Of a DNA stretch of 64,000 bases, positions 35,412 to 45,509 are shown piece after piece. Origin of the DNA: JBCCGI01 sp039029355 (lineage in GTDB: Bacteria; Planctomycetota; UBA1135; GCA-002686595). The DNA lies in the NCBI GenBank assembly GCA_039029355.1, contig JBCCGI010000003.1, positions 62,001 through 126,000 of the forward strand, written 5' to 3'. Numbering within the stretch: the stretch's first letter is position 1; each line of letters opens with the position of its first letter. The position numbers were made by a program, and so were the translations under genes. A model generated the notes under the pieces. The model ran no database searches. It saw nothing but the letters and a program-made list of their open reading frames with translations, and had not been told where the DNA came from.

Positions 35412-36217
35412 TCCGGCAGCAGGAACGTGCCCTCGAGCACCGTGACCGCGTCGCCGATGAGGCGTACGCGGTCGCCGCGCAGCTCGCACCCGACGTCGCC
35501 GCCGCGGGCGGAGATCTGCCGCGCGCGCAGCTCGGTCCGGCCCAGGCGCTCGCCCCAGTAGGGCGTCAGCACGCAGTGGGCCGAGCCGGTCACCGGATCC
35601 TCGTCCACGCCAAGGCCGGGGGCGAAGAAGCGCGACACGAAGTCGTAGGCGCCGCGGCCCGGATCGCCCGGTGCGGTCGCGATGACCTCGTTCCCCTCGA
35701 TGCGCCCCAGCGCGCGGAAGTCCGGCGAGAGCGCGGCGACCTCGCGCTCGGTGTCGTAGACCAGCACGCGGTACAGCGAGCTCACGAGGTGCTGCTGCGG
35801 CGACCCGCCGACCGCGTCGACGAGCTGCGGCGAGGCCGCGACCGGTGCGGGCGGCGCGGCGGGGAGGTCGAGCGCCAGCCCGGCGCCCTCGCGCTCGACC
35901 TTCAGGAGGCCGCTGCGCGTCAGGAAGCGCGCGACCCGCAGCGTCTTGGAGCGCTCGAAGAGCACGTGCGCCGAGGCCAGCGTCGCGTGTCCGCACAGGT
36001 CGACCTCGGCGCCGGGCGTGAACCAGCGCAGGTGCCAGGTGTCCGGCTCGTCGGCCGGCACGAGGAAGGCGGTCTCCGACAGGTTGTTCTCGGCCGCGAC
36101 GGCCTGCATCGTCGCGTCGGGCAGCCAGCCGTCCAGCGGGCAGACCGCGGCGGGGTTGCCGGCGAACGGGTGCGCGCTGAACGCGTCGACCTGGACGAGC
36201 GGAATGCCGGTGGTCAT
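35408..36217 (-). CDS. PhzF family isomerase/epimerase-like protein
   Basis: The protein has 269 residues. The ATG at 36217 overlaps the upstream gene's stop (ATGA). Family marks are DAFSAHPFAGNPAAVC near the N-terminus, ENNLSETAFL with the catalytic Glu, FTPGAEVDLCGHATLA, and DEDPVTGSAHC in the second half. PhzF-fold enzymes have two similar halves, as expected for the length. They act on small metabolites by proton transfer; E. coli YddE-like members are not phenazine-specific. Without phenazine genes nearby, a general metabolic role is likely. It is cotranscribed with the unknown gene 36214-36858. Confidence 0.88.
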   Translation of the reverse strand: MTTGIPLVQVDAFSAHPFAGNPAAVCPLDGWLPDATMQAVAAENNLSETAFLVPADEPDTWHLRWFTPGAEVDLCGHATLASAHVLFERSKTLRVARFLTRSGLLKVEREGAGLALDLPAAPPAPVAASPQLVDAVGGSPQQHLVSSLYRVLVYDTEREVAALSPDFRALGRIEGNEVIATAPGDPGRGAYDFVSRFFAPGLGVDEDPVTGSAHCVLTPYWGERLGRTELRARQISARGGDVGCELRGDRVRLIGDAVTVLEGTFLLPD

Positions 36218-36858
36218 GACGAGGGCAGCGGCTTGACCGGCGACGTGCGCGCGCGCAGGTCGCGCAGACCGCGCGGCGCGGGCAGGAAGACGACCGGCTT
36301 GGTGATCTGGCGGAAGGCGCTGTCGAACTCCATCCGGGGCCCGAGCGCGCGCCACTCCGGCGGAAGCTCGGGCGGCAGGCAGCGGATCTCGCCGGTGGAG
36401 AGCGGCTCCCACGCGCGGTGCTTGTCCGCCGTCAGCTCGGGGTCGCGCGAGAGGAACTCCGCCGCCTCGCGCGTCGACGCGAAGAGCGAGCCCTCGGGTT
36501 GGCCGCAGGTCTCGCCGCGGTAGTGCAGCTCCTCGCGCTCGCCGGAGCGTACGGTCAGGCGCAGCGCGAAGCGGTCTTCCTCGACCTCGATCGACCGCGC
36601 GCCGGCTGTGGCGGTGGGCAGCGCCCGCCCGGCGAGGCGATAGCTCCAGCGCTCGCGCGGCAGAAAGCGGCCGACGCGCCCGCGGCGTACGTAGCTCGCG
36701 GCGACGACCGCGAAGCCGCGTACGAGCCAGTCGTCCTCGGCGTCGTCGGAGCCCGGAGCCCAGCCGGCGGCCAGGGCCTGCGGGGCGACGCGGAATTGCA
36801 GCACGATCCGGCTGGTGAAGGACTCTCCCGCGAGCTTTCCGATGCTGAGCTTGGCCAT
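36214..36858 (-). CDS. Hypothetical protein coupled to the PhzF-like gene
   Basis: The protein has 214 residues. No family was recognised with confidence. It contains beta-rich stretches (SYRLAGRALPTATAG, SIEVEEDRFALRLTVRSG) and one Cys near the middle, with no signal peptide or transmembrane segment. The pattern loosely resembles acetoacetate decarboxylase-like or DUF2071-like ligand-binding folds, but I would not assign it. The 4-bp overlap with the PhzF-like gene suggests cotranslation. Confidence 0.55.
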   Translation of the reverse strand: MAKLSIGKLAGESFTSRIVLQFRVAPQALAAGWAPGSDDAEDDWLVRGFAVVAASYVRRGRVGRFLPRERWSYRLAGRALPTATAGARSIEVEEDRFALRLTVRSGEREELHYRGETCGQPEGSLFASTREAAEFLSRDPELTADKHRAWEPLSTGEIRCLPPELPPEWRALGPRMEFDSAFRQITKPVVFLPAPRGLRDLRARTSPVKPLPSS

Positions 36859-36980
36859 CGCCCGTGCCCTGATCCTAGCCGGCCTCCCCGTGCGCGGCCA
36901 CCGGGCTCGGCCCCGGGACGTCCCCGGGCGGGCGCCAGACCGGGCTCAAGCTCGGGGCGGAGCCGCCCGAAGGGAGCTTC

Positions 36981-37562
36981 ATGCTGCCTCGGAACCACAA
37001 GGTGCTCGGCGTCGGCTGGCACAAGACCGGGACGTCCACGTTGGGCGCCTGCCTCGTGCAGCTGGGGTTGACCCACGCGGCCTTCGATTCCGACGGCTTC
37101 GCGCTGTACCGGCGCGGCGACGTGGGGAGGCTGCTCGACTTCATGGAGGGGGTGCAGAGCTTCCAGGACTGGCCCTGGGCGCTGCTCTACCGCGAGGCCG
37201 ACCGGCGCTTCCCGGACGCGAAGTTCGTGCTGACCACGCGCACCAGCTCGGAGGCGTGGCTCGGGAGCCTGCTGCGCCACGCCGAGCACGGCCCGACCGA
37301 GGTGCGGCGGGCGCTCTACGGCCACGCGATGCCGCACGGCCACGAGGCGGAGCACGTGGCTCGCTACGAGCGCCACAACGCCGAGGTGCGCGCCTATTTC
37401 CGGGACCGCCCTGGAAAGCTGCTCGAGGTCTGCTGGGAGGACGGCGACGGCTGGCGTGAGCTCGCCGACTTCCTCGGGCTGCCGTGCCCGGACGCGCCCT
37501 TCCCGCACGTGAACCCAAGCCGGCCGGTGCGAGCCCTTCGGGAGGCGCCGCGCACGGGCTAG
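36981..37562 (+). CDS. Sulfotransferase family protein
   Basis: The protein has 193 residues with GGGAG before the ATG. The 5'-phosphosulfate-binding loop GWHKTGTSTL is near the N-terminus (residues about 11-20), and FVLTTRTSSEAWL corresponds to the strand holding the 3'-phosphate-binding Arg and Ser. The length is that of small sulfotransferases (Sulfotransfer_4-like). PAPS would be the donor; the acceptor cannot be predicted. Translationally close to the methyltransferase (12 bp apart), so the two may be cotranscribed. Confidence 0.8.
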   Translation: MLPRNHKVLGVGWHKTGTSTLGACLVQLGLTHAAFDSDGFALYRRGDVGRLLDFMEGVQSFQDWPWALLYREADRRFPDAKFVLTTRTSSEAWLGSLLRHAEHGPTEVRRALYGHAMPHGHEAEHVARYERHNAEVRAYFRDRPGKLLEVCWEDGDGWRELADFLGLPCPDAPFPHVNPSRPVRALREAPRTG

Positions 37563-37574
37563 ACTGCCGCCACG

Positions 37575-38337
37575 ATGGCGAAGGACGTCTGGAAACCCGG
37601 GCAGTACGAGCGCTTCCACGAGGAGCGCGCCCAGCCGTTCCGTGACCTCCTCGCCGGTGTCGAGCGCCGCGCGGGCCTGCGCGTCGTCGACCTCGGCTGC
37701 GGCACTGGCGAGCACACGGCTTCGCTGCACGCGGAGCTCTTGCCCGCGAGCACGCTGGGCATCGATCGCTCCGAGGCGATGCTCGACCGCTCGCATCCCT
37801 ACGCCGCCTCGGGGCTGCGTTTCGAGCGCTGCCCGATCGAGGACTTCGCTCCCGAGCGTCCCTTCGACCTCGTCTTTTCGAACGCCGCGCTGCACTGGCT
37901 TCCCGATCACCGCGCGCTGCTCGGGCGGATCCAGGCGTGGGTCGCGCCGGGCGGCCAGCTCGCCGTGCAGGTGCCGGCCAACCACGAGCACGCCTCGCAG
38001 ACCGTGGCCGCCGAGGTCGCGGGCGAGGAGCCGTTCCGGTCCGCGCTCGACGGCTTCCAGCGCGTCAGCCCCGTGCTGACGCCCGCGGGGTACGAGGACG
38101 CCCTCGCGGCCCTCGGCTTCGAGGGGGTGCGCGTGGAGCCGCGCGTGTACCCGCATACGCTCGGCGAGCCCGCCGACGTTATCGAGTGGGTGAAGGGCAC
38201 CACGCTGACCGACTACGAGCGGCGGCTTTCGCCCGAGGTCTACGCGGCCTTCCTCGAGCGCTACCGCGAGCGGCTGCTCGCCGTCCTCCCCGACGAGCGT
38301 CCCTTCCGCTTCCCCTTCCGGCGCATCCTCTTCTGGG

Positions 38338-38354
<17 letters not shown>
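37575..38354 (+). CDS. Methyltransferase resembling trans-aconitate 2-methyltransferase
   Basis: The protein has 259 residues. It has the Tam-like pattern: WKPGQYERFHEERAQPFRDLL, SAM motif VVDLGCGTGEHTASLH, GIDRSEAMLDR, NAALHWLPDHRALL, and APGGQLAVQVP. The family methylates trans-aconitate or other carboxylates. The tail overlaps the opposing histidine kinase gene by 17 bp. Substrate assignment is by similarity only. Confidence 0.82.
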
Positions 38355-40449
<2,095 letters not shown>

Positions 40450-40611
40450 CCAATGGGCGCAACGGGCCACCTCAGCATACCGGGGAGGCCGACTCCGCCT
40501 CACGTCGCGGGGCAGAATCGCGCCCGTCCACGCGGTCCCGTGCCGGGCGGTTTCTGCTACAACGTGCGCGCAACCGGGGCGTCCGTCGCCCCGCATCCAG
40601 GAGACTCAGCC

Positions 40612-42336
40612 GTGCTGACCGTCGCTCTCTCGCTCGTCCTCGCGGGGCCGCTCCCCGCTCACTCCAACGCCAACGCTCCGATGGATCGCATCACCGGGAT
40701 GCCCTTCGCCACGCGCAGCGAGGTCGTCGCCCGGAACGGCATGGCGGCGACCAGCCAGCCCCTGGCCACGCAGGTCGCGCTCGACGTTCTGAAGCAGGGG
40801 GGCAACGCGATCGACGCCGCGATCGCGGCGAACGCGATGCTGTGCCTCACCGAGCCGACCGGCTGCGGGATCGGCGGCGATCTCTTCGCGATCGTCTGGG
40901 ACGCGGGCGAGGAGCGGCTGCACGGCCTGAACGCCAGCGGGCGCTCGCCCGCCGGGCTGACGCTGGAGCGCCTCCAGGAGCTGTGCCCCGACGGCAAGGT
41001 CCCGTCCTACGGGCCGCTTCCGGTCTCGGTGCCGGGATGCGTCGACGGTTGGTTCGAGCTCCACGGCCGCCTCGGCAGCTTGCCGATGAAGGACGTGCTC
41101 GCGCCCGCGATTCGCTACGCGCGCGAGGGCTTCCCGGTCAGCGAGCTGATCTCCTACTACTGGCGCCGGTCCGTGCCGCGCCTCTCGAAGTACCCGGGCT
41201 TCGCGGAGCAGTTCTCGGTCGCCGCCGAGGGCGAAGAGCCGCGCGGGCCCGAGACCGGCGAGCTGTTCCGCAACCCCGGCTTGGCGGACACGTTCGAGCG
41301 CCTGGCGAACGAGGGACGCGACGGCTTCTACAAGGGCGAGGTCGCGCGCCGCATCGCCGACTACGTGCAGGAGCAGGGGGGCTACCTCGCCTACGAAGAC
41401 CTCGCCGAGCACACGTCCGAGTGGGTCGAGCCGGTCTCCACCAACTACCGCGGCTACGACCTGTGGGAGCTGCCGCCGAACGGCCAGGGCATCGCGGCGC
41501 TGCAGATCCTCAACATCCTCGAGGGCTACGACGTCGCGTCGATGGGGCTCTATAGCGCGGACTACGTGCACCTGTTCGCCGAGGCGAAGAAGCTCGCCTT
41601 CGAGGACCGCGCGCGGTTCTACGCCGACCCGGCTTTCCACGAGCTGCCGGTCGACTGGCTGATCTCCAAGGAGTACGCCGCCGAGCGCCGCGCGCTGATC
41701 GATCCCGCGAAGGCGGCCGACCGCTACGACGCCGGCAAGCCCGAGCTCGAGGAGGGCGACACCGTCTACCTCACGGTCGCCGACCGCGAGGGCAACATGG
41801 TGTCGCTCATCCAGAGCAACTACCGCGGCATGGGGTCGGGGATGGCGCCGCCCGGGCTCGGCTTCATCCTGCAGGACCGCGGCGAGCTGTTCGACCTCAC
41901 GCCGGACCGCTTCAACACCTACGCGCCGAAGAAGCGCCCGTTCCACACGATCATCCCCGCGTTCGTCACCAAGGACGGCGCTCCGTGGATGTCGTTCGGC
42001 GTGATGGGCGGAGCGACCCAACCCCAGGGCCACGCGCAGATCCTGGTGAACATGGTCGACTTCGGCTGGAACACCCAGGAGGCGGGCGACGCTCCGCGCA
42101 TCCTGCACCAGGGGTCCTCGCAGCCGACCGGCATGCGCATGACCGACGGCGGCGTGCTGTCGCTCGAGAAGTCCTTCCCCGCGGACGTGCGCGCGGAGCT
42201 GGAGAAGCGCGGGCACACGCTCGGCTATGCGAAGGGCTCGTTCGGCGGCTATCAGGGCATCCGCCGCGACCCCGCGACCGGCGTGTACTTCGGAGCGTCG
42301 GAGTCCCGCAAGGATGGACACGCCGCCGGCTATTGA
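40612..42336 (+). CDS. Gamma-glutamyltransferase family protein
   Basis: The protein has 574 residues with GTG start at 40612 and AGGAGA about 7 bases upstream; a much longer frame runs further upstream but is antisense to the kinase and is discarded. A short signal peptide (LTVALSLVLAGPLPAHS) suggests export. The Ntn-hydrolase core includes QPLATQVALDVLKQGGNAIDAAIA and the autocleavage/nucleophile Thr in DTVYLTVAD (T384). Activities of the family include transpeptidation or hydrolysis of glutathione and other gamma-glutamyl compounds. It overlaps the following endonuclease/phosphatase gene by 23 bp. Confidence 0.87.
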   Translation: MLTVALSLVLAGPLPAHSNANAPMDRITGMPFATRSEVVARNGMAATSQPLATQVALDVLKQGGNAIDAAIAANAMLCLTEPTGCGIGGDLFAIVWDAGEERLHGLNASGRSPAGLTLERLQELCPDGKVPSYGPLPVSVPGCVDGWFELHGRLGSLPMKDVLAPAIRYAREGFPVSELISYYWRRSVPRLSKYPGFAEQFSVAAEGEEPRGPETGELFRNPGLADTFERLANEGRDGFYKGEVARRIADYVQEQGGYLAYEDLAEHTSEWVEPVSTNYRGYDLWELPPNGQGIAALQILNILEGYDVASMGLYSADYVHLFAEAKKLAFEDRARFYADPAFHELPVDWLISKEYAAERRALIDPAKAADRYDAGKPELEEGDTVYLTVADREGNMVSLIQSNYRGMGSGMAPPGLGFILQDRGELFDLTPDRFNTYAPKKRPFHTIIPAFVTKDGAPWMSFGVMGGATQPQGHAQILVNMVDFGWNTQEAGDAPRILHQGSSQPTGMRMTDGGVLSLEKSFPADVRAELEKRGHTLGYAKGSFGGYQGIRRDPATGVYFGASESRKDGHAAGY

Positions 42337-43321
42337 GGCTCCGCTGCCCGCGCGCGGCGGCGGCGTGCTGCGCGCGGGAGCGCTCCTCGCCGTCGCCGTG
42401 GGAGCGGCGCTAACCGCGCTCACCGCGAGCGCGCGCTGGTTCTGGCTGGGCGACGTCGCGTGCCACTTCCGTTGGCAGCTCGGGCTGGGGGGGCTGGCGG
42501 CGGCCGTTCTGTGTGGGGTGGCGCGAATGCCGCGCCTGGCTCTGGTCGCGGCGCTCGTGGCGGGATTGCACCTGGTGCCGACCGCCAGGCTCTATCTGCC
42601 GGTCGAGCGCGTCCCTTCCGAGCCGCAGCTCCTCGTCGGCACCGCCAACCTGCTCTGGGACAACCCCGAGGAAGACGCCGTGCGCCGCTGGATCCGCTCG
42701 CAGCGCCCCGACGTGCTAGCTGCGCTCGAGCTGAACCCACGCTGGCTCGCGGTGCTGCGCGGGCTGCGCGACGAGTATCCCCACCAGCTGTTCTTCCCCG
42801 AGAACCCCGAGAGCTGGCCGCATGACACGTGGGGGCAGGGGCTGATCTCGCGGCTGCCGCTCGAACAGGTGCGCATCCATCAGACGATCGAGCGCTTCTG
42901 GCCGGTGCTGGAGGTCCAGCTGCGCGTGGGCGGCGAGCCCGTGCTGCTGCGCGTCGTCCATCCCCCGCGGCCCGGCCGGGCCTGGCGGAACGCGCAGCGC
43001 GACACGGTCCTCCGCTCGGTGGCGACGCTGCCGTGGGGGCGCCACGCGGTGCTGATGGGCGATCTCAACACCAGCGCCTACGCACCGATCTTCGGCGAGC
43101 TGCTGCGCACGAGCGGGCTGCGGGACTCCCGCGCTGGCTTCGGCCGTCAGGCGACCTTCGTCGCGGAGCTCCGCAAGCACATCCCCGGCGCGCCGGTGTC
43201 GCTCTCCGTGCCCCTCGACCACGTCCTGGTTGGCGACGGGGTCGAGGTGGTTGACCGTTGGACGTCGGAGATCCCCGGGAGTGACCACCGGGGCGTGCTC
43301 GCGCGGCTGTCGCTGCGCTAA
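42314..43321 (+). CDS. Membrane endonuclease/exonuclease/phosphatase family protein
   Basis: The protein has 335 residues from ATG 42314, inside the end of the gamma-glutamyltransferase gene. Two to three hydrophobic segments (residues about 15-90) are followed by an EEP-fold catalytic domain: LVGTANLLWDN, LAALELNP with the metal-binding Glu, MGDLNTSAYAP (GDLN), and SDHRGV near the end. The topology is that of VanJ-like membrane phosphatases or nucleases. Substrate unknown; possibly a phospholipid or isoprenoid phosphate. Confidence 0.82.
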   Translation: MDTPPAIEAPLPARGGGVLRAGALLAVAVGAALTALTASARWFWLGDVACHFRWQLGLGGLAAAVLCGVARMPRLALVAALVAGLHLVPTARLYLPVERVPSEPQLLVGTANLLWDNPEEDAVRRWIRSQRPDVLAALELNPRWLAVLRGLRDEYPHQLFFPENPESWPHDTWGQGLISRLPLEQVRIHQTIERFWPVLEVQLRVGGEPVLLRVVHPPRPGRAWRNAQRDTVLRSVATLPWGRHAVLMGDLNTSAYAPIFGELLRTSGLRDSRAGFGRQATFVAELRKHIPGAPVSLSVPLDHVLVGDGVEVVDRWTSEIPGSDHRGVLARLSLR

Positions 43322-43369
43322 CCTCTGCGTCATGACCGCAAGCAACCGCACTCCGGCCGGAGGCCCTTC

Positions 43370-43678
43370 GTGCTGAGCACACCGATCGGCAGGCTGCGCG
43401 CCGTCGGGCTCGTCGAGGGCGTCTCGTTCCTGCTGCTGCTGGGCATCGCGATGCCGCTGAAGTACCTGGCCGGGATGCCGCTGGCCGTCAAGTACACCGG
43501 CTGGGCGCACGGCGTCCTGTTCGTGGGGTATTGCCTCGCGCTTCTGCCGGCGCGCGACGCCGCGGGCTGGTCCTGGATGCGCACCGCACACGCGTTCGCG
43601 ATGTCGCTGCTTCCCTTTGGGCCGTTCCTGCACGACGGACGCCTGCGGCGCGAGGACGAGGCGCTGCGGGGTAGCTAG
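43370..43678 (+). CDS. DUF3817-family small membrane protein
   Basis: The protein has 102 residues with GTG start at 43370 preceded by GGAGG about 7 bases away; an ATG at 43332 in another frame stops immediately. Three hydrophobic segments and the GLVEGVSFLLLLGIAMPLKY and GWAHGVLFVGY motifs match DUF3817 integral membrane proteins. Function of the family is unknown. Confidence 0.8.
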   Translation: MLSTPIGRLRAVGLVEGVSFLLLLGIAMPLKYLAGMPLAVKYTGWAHGVLFVGYCLALLPARDAAGWSWMRTAHAFAMSLLPFGPFLHDGRLRREDEALRGS

Positions 43679-43722
43679 GCGTGCGGATCTAGAGGGAATA
43701 CTCTCCAGCGGCTATCGCTAGG

Positions 43723-44253
43723 ATGATCGCCATGGACGACGCAGCAATCCGCGCCATCGAGCGTCCGCACGGGAACCTGATGAAGATGTACGCCCTTCAG
43801 GCTCTCGCCACGACGATCCTCTTCCCGATCGTGATCTGGCCGCTCTACTTCAAGTACAAGACGCTGAAGTACCGCTTCGACGACGAGGGCGTCAGCGCCT
43901 CGTGGGGCATCCTGTTCCGGCGCGAGATCTACCTCACCTACAAGCGCATCCAGGACATCCACGTGAAGCGCAACCTGTTCGAGCGCTGGCTGGGGATCGG
44001 CTCGGTCGAGGTGCAGACCGCGTCGGGCAGCTCCGGCGCGGAGCTGTCGCTCGAGGGCATGGGCGACTACGAGGCGGTGCGGGACTTCCTCTATCGGAGG
44101 ATGCGCGGGCACGAGGGCAACGCCGCGGCCAAGCCGCAGGCGGCGGCTTCCGTTTCAGCCGCCGGCGACGAGGCCGAGGTGGTCGAGCTGCTGCGCGCCA
44201 TCCGCGCGGAGCTCGACGCGACGCGCAAGGCAATCGAGGAGCGGGCGCAGTGA
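43723..44253 (+). CDS. Bacterial PH-domain membrane protein (first of a pair)
   Basis: The protein has 176 residues. Start at 43723; an ATG at 43732 is an equally plausible start. One hydrophobic hairpin or segment (residues about 22-45) is followed by a bPH2-type domain (TLKYRFDDEGVSASWGILFRREIYLTYKRIQDIHVKRNLFERWLGIG), then an Ala-rich tail and a charged C-terminal helix. Related to YdbS/YdbT proteins. The stop overlaps the next gene's GTG, so the two PH proteins are coupled and may act as a complex. Confidence 0.8.
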   Translation: MIAMDDAAIRAIERPHGNLMKMYALQALATTILFPIVIWPLYFKYKTLKYRFDDEGVSASWGILFRREIYLTYKRIQDIHVKRNLFERWLGIGSVEVQTASGSSGAELSLEGMGDYEAVRDFLYRRMRGHEGNAAAKPQAAASVSAAGDEAEVVELLRAIRAELDATRKAIEERAQ

Positions 44254-44966
44254 TCTACGAACCGCTGAAGGCGCTCCTCCTCCGCCTCCTGAAGGCGCCG
44301 ACCGAGCCTCCGGACCCGCCGGAGGGCAGCTACGACAGCGTGCGCGTCTTCCGCGCGAGCCCGCGCTTCCTGCAGTACCGCCTCTTCGGAGTGGCGGTCA
44401 CCTCGGGGTTCCTGTTTCTGCTCTGGGTCGGGATCAGCATCGCCCTCATCTTCGGAGACGAGCCCTGGCTGATCCTGCTGTCGTTTCCGATCGCGACGCT
44501 CTTCACCCTGGTCGCGGTGTCCAACTACGCGTCGTCGCGCATCGACTACGACATGCGCTACTACATCGTCACCGACCGCTCGCTGCGCATCCGCGAGGGC
44601 GCGTTTACGATCCGGGAGATGACGCTCACGCACGCGAACGTGCAGAACCTCAACATCGTGCAGGGCCCGGCGCAGCGCTTCTTCGGCATCCGCAACCTGG
44701 CGGTCGAGACCGCCGGAGGCGGCGGGGGGCAGGCCCAGGGCGCGACCGGACACAGCTTCCAGATGGCCGGGATCGAGAACGCCGAGGAGGTGCGCGACCT
44801 CGTCCTGAACTACCTCAAGCTGCGCGGGCACGGCAGCGGGCTGGGCGATCTCGACGACGAGCGCGCGACCGCGCGCACGGGGCTGGGTGCGGCGGGCGTC
44901 GAAGCGCTGCGCGAGCTGCGCGACGCCTCCGCGGCGTTGCGCCGGGCGGCCGAGGCCCGGGCCTAG
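44250..44966 (+). CDS. Bacterial PH-domain membrane protein (second of a pair)
   Basis: The protein has 238 residues from GTG 44250, overlapping the previous stop. Two transmembrane segments (residues about 48-85: SGFLFLLWVGISIALIF and IATLFTLVAVSNYA) are followed by a PH domain with YYIVTDRSLRIREGAFTIREMT and LTHANVQNLNIVQGPAQRFFGI. The C-terminal helices are charged. Tandem PH-membrane proteins of this kind are often of unknown role at the envelope. Confidence 0.82.
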   Translation: MIYEPLKALLLRLLKAPTEPPDPPEGSYDSVRVFRASPRFLQYRLFGVAVTSGFLFLLWVGISIALIFGDEPWLILLSFPIATLFTLVAVSNYASSRIDYDMRYYIVTDRSLRIREGAFTIREMTLTHANVQNLNIVQGPAQRFFGIRNLAVETAGGGGGQAQGATGHSFQMAGIENAEEVRDLVLNYLKLRGHGSGLGDLDDERATARTGLGAAGVEALRELRDASAALRRAAEARA

Positions 44967-44987
44967 GCGGTCGCGGGCGCGGGATTC

Positions 44988-45217
44988 CACGTCGGCAGCG
45001 TCCTGCTCGGCTACACCGGGGCACGGGCGGAGGTCGAGGCCAAGGGCCGGACCCTGCGAGCGCTCCTCATCCCGGACTGCGCTTCCGGATCCTGGACGAG
45101 CAGGACCGGCTCCGCGCGCACATGAACGTCCTTGTAGGTGGGCGGCCGGTGCGGGACCTCGGCACCGTGCTGCGTGCGCAGGACGAGGTTCACATCCTGC
45201 AAGCGCGGTCGGGAGGC
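44988..45217 (+). pseudogene. Decayed MoaD/ThiS-family sulfur-carrier gene
   Basis: Translation shows two halves of a small ubiquitin-like sulfur carrier in different frames. Frame from 44988 gives SVLLGYTGARAEVEAKGRTL, then the frame from about 45068 gives HPGLRFRILDEQDRLRAH and MNVLVGGRPVRDLGTVLRAQ, ending near the C-terminal GG (45212-45217). About 17-20 bases appear to be deleted between the halves, the start codon is missing and no stop follows the GG. The rest of the 543-bp gap (44967-45509) shows no other gene. Decay is by eye; a sequencing indel is an alternative. Confidence 0.6.
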
Positions 45218-45509
45218 CAGCCCGGGCGACCGTTCCCTTCGTCCGGTCGGGAGGGATGGGGCGCTTTTTTGGGCGAGCCGGAGGGCTCCGCTCTGTGTGA
45301 AGGTTTTGCCGGGTCTGCCCTCCGCAGTCCGGCCTGAGGACCTTTCCGGGCCCCTGGTGGGGGCTCGGCGCGGTCGGCCGCGCGGTTCACCGTCTCCAAA
45401 CCTTTGGGCGCGGGATTCCGCCTTGCGCGCTCTCCCCGCTACCTTTGCAATGAACCGACCGGTCTACCCCCCTCGAGGGGCTCCCCAAGAAACCCAGAAG
45501 GCATCCCCC

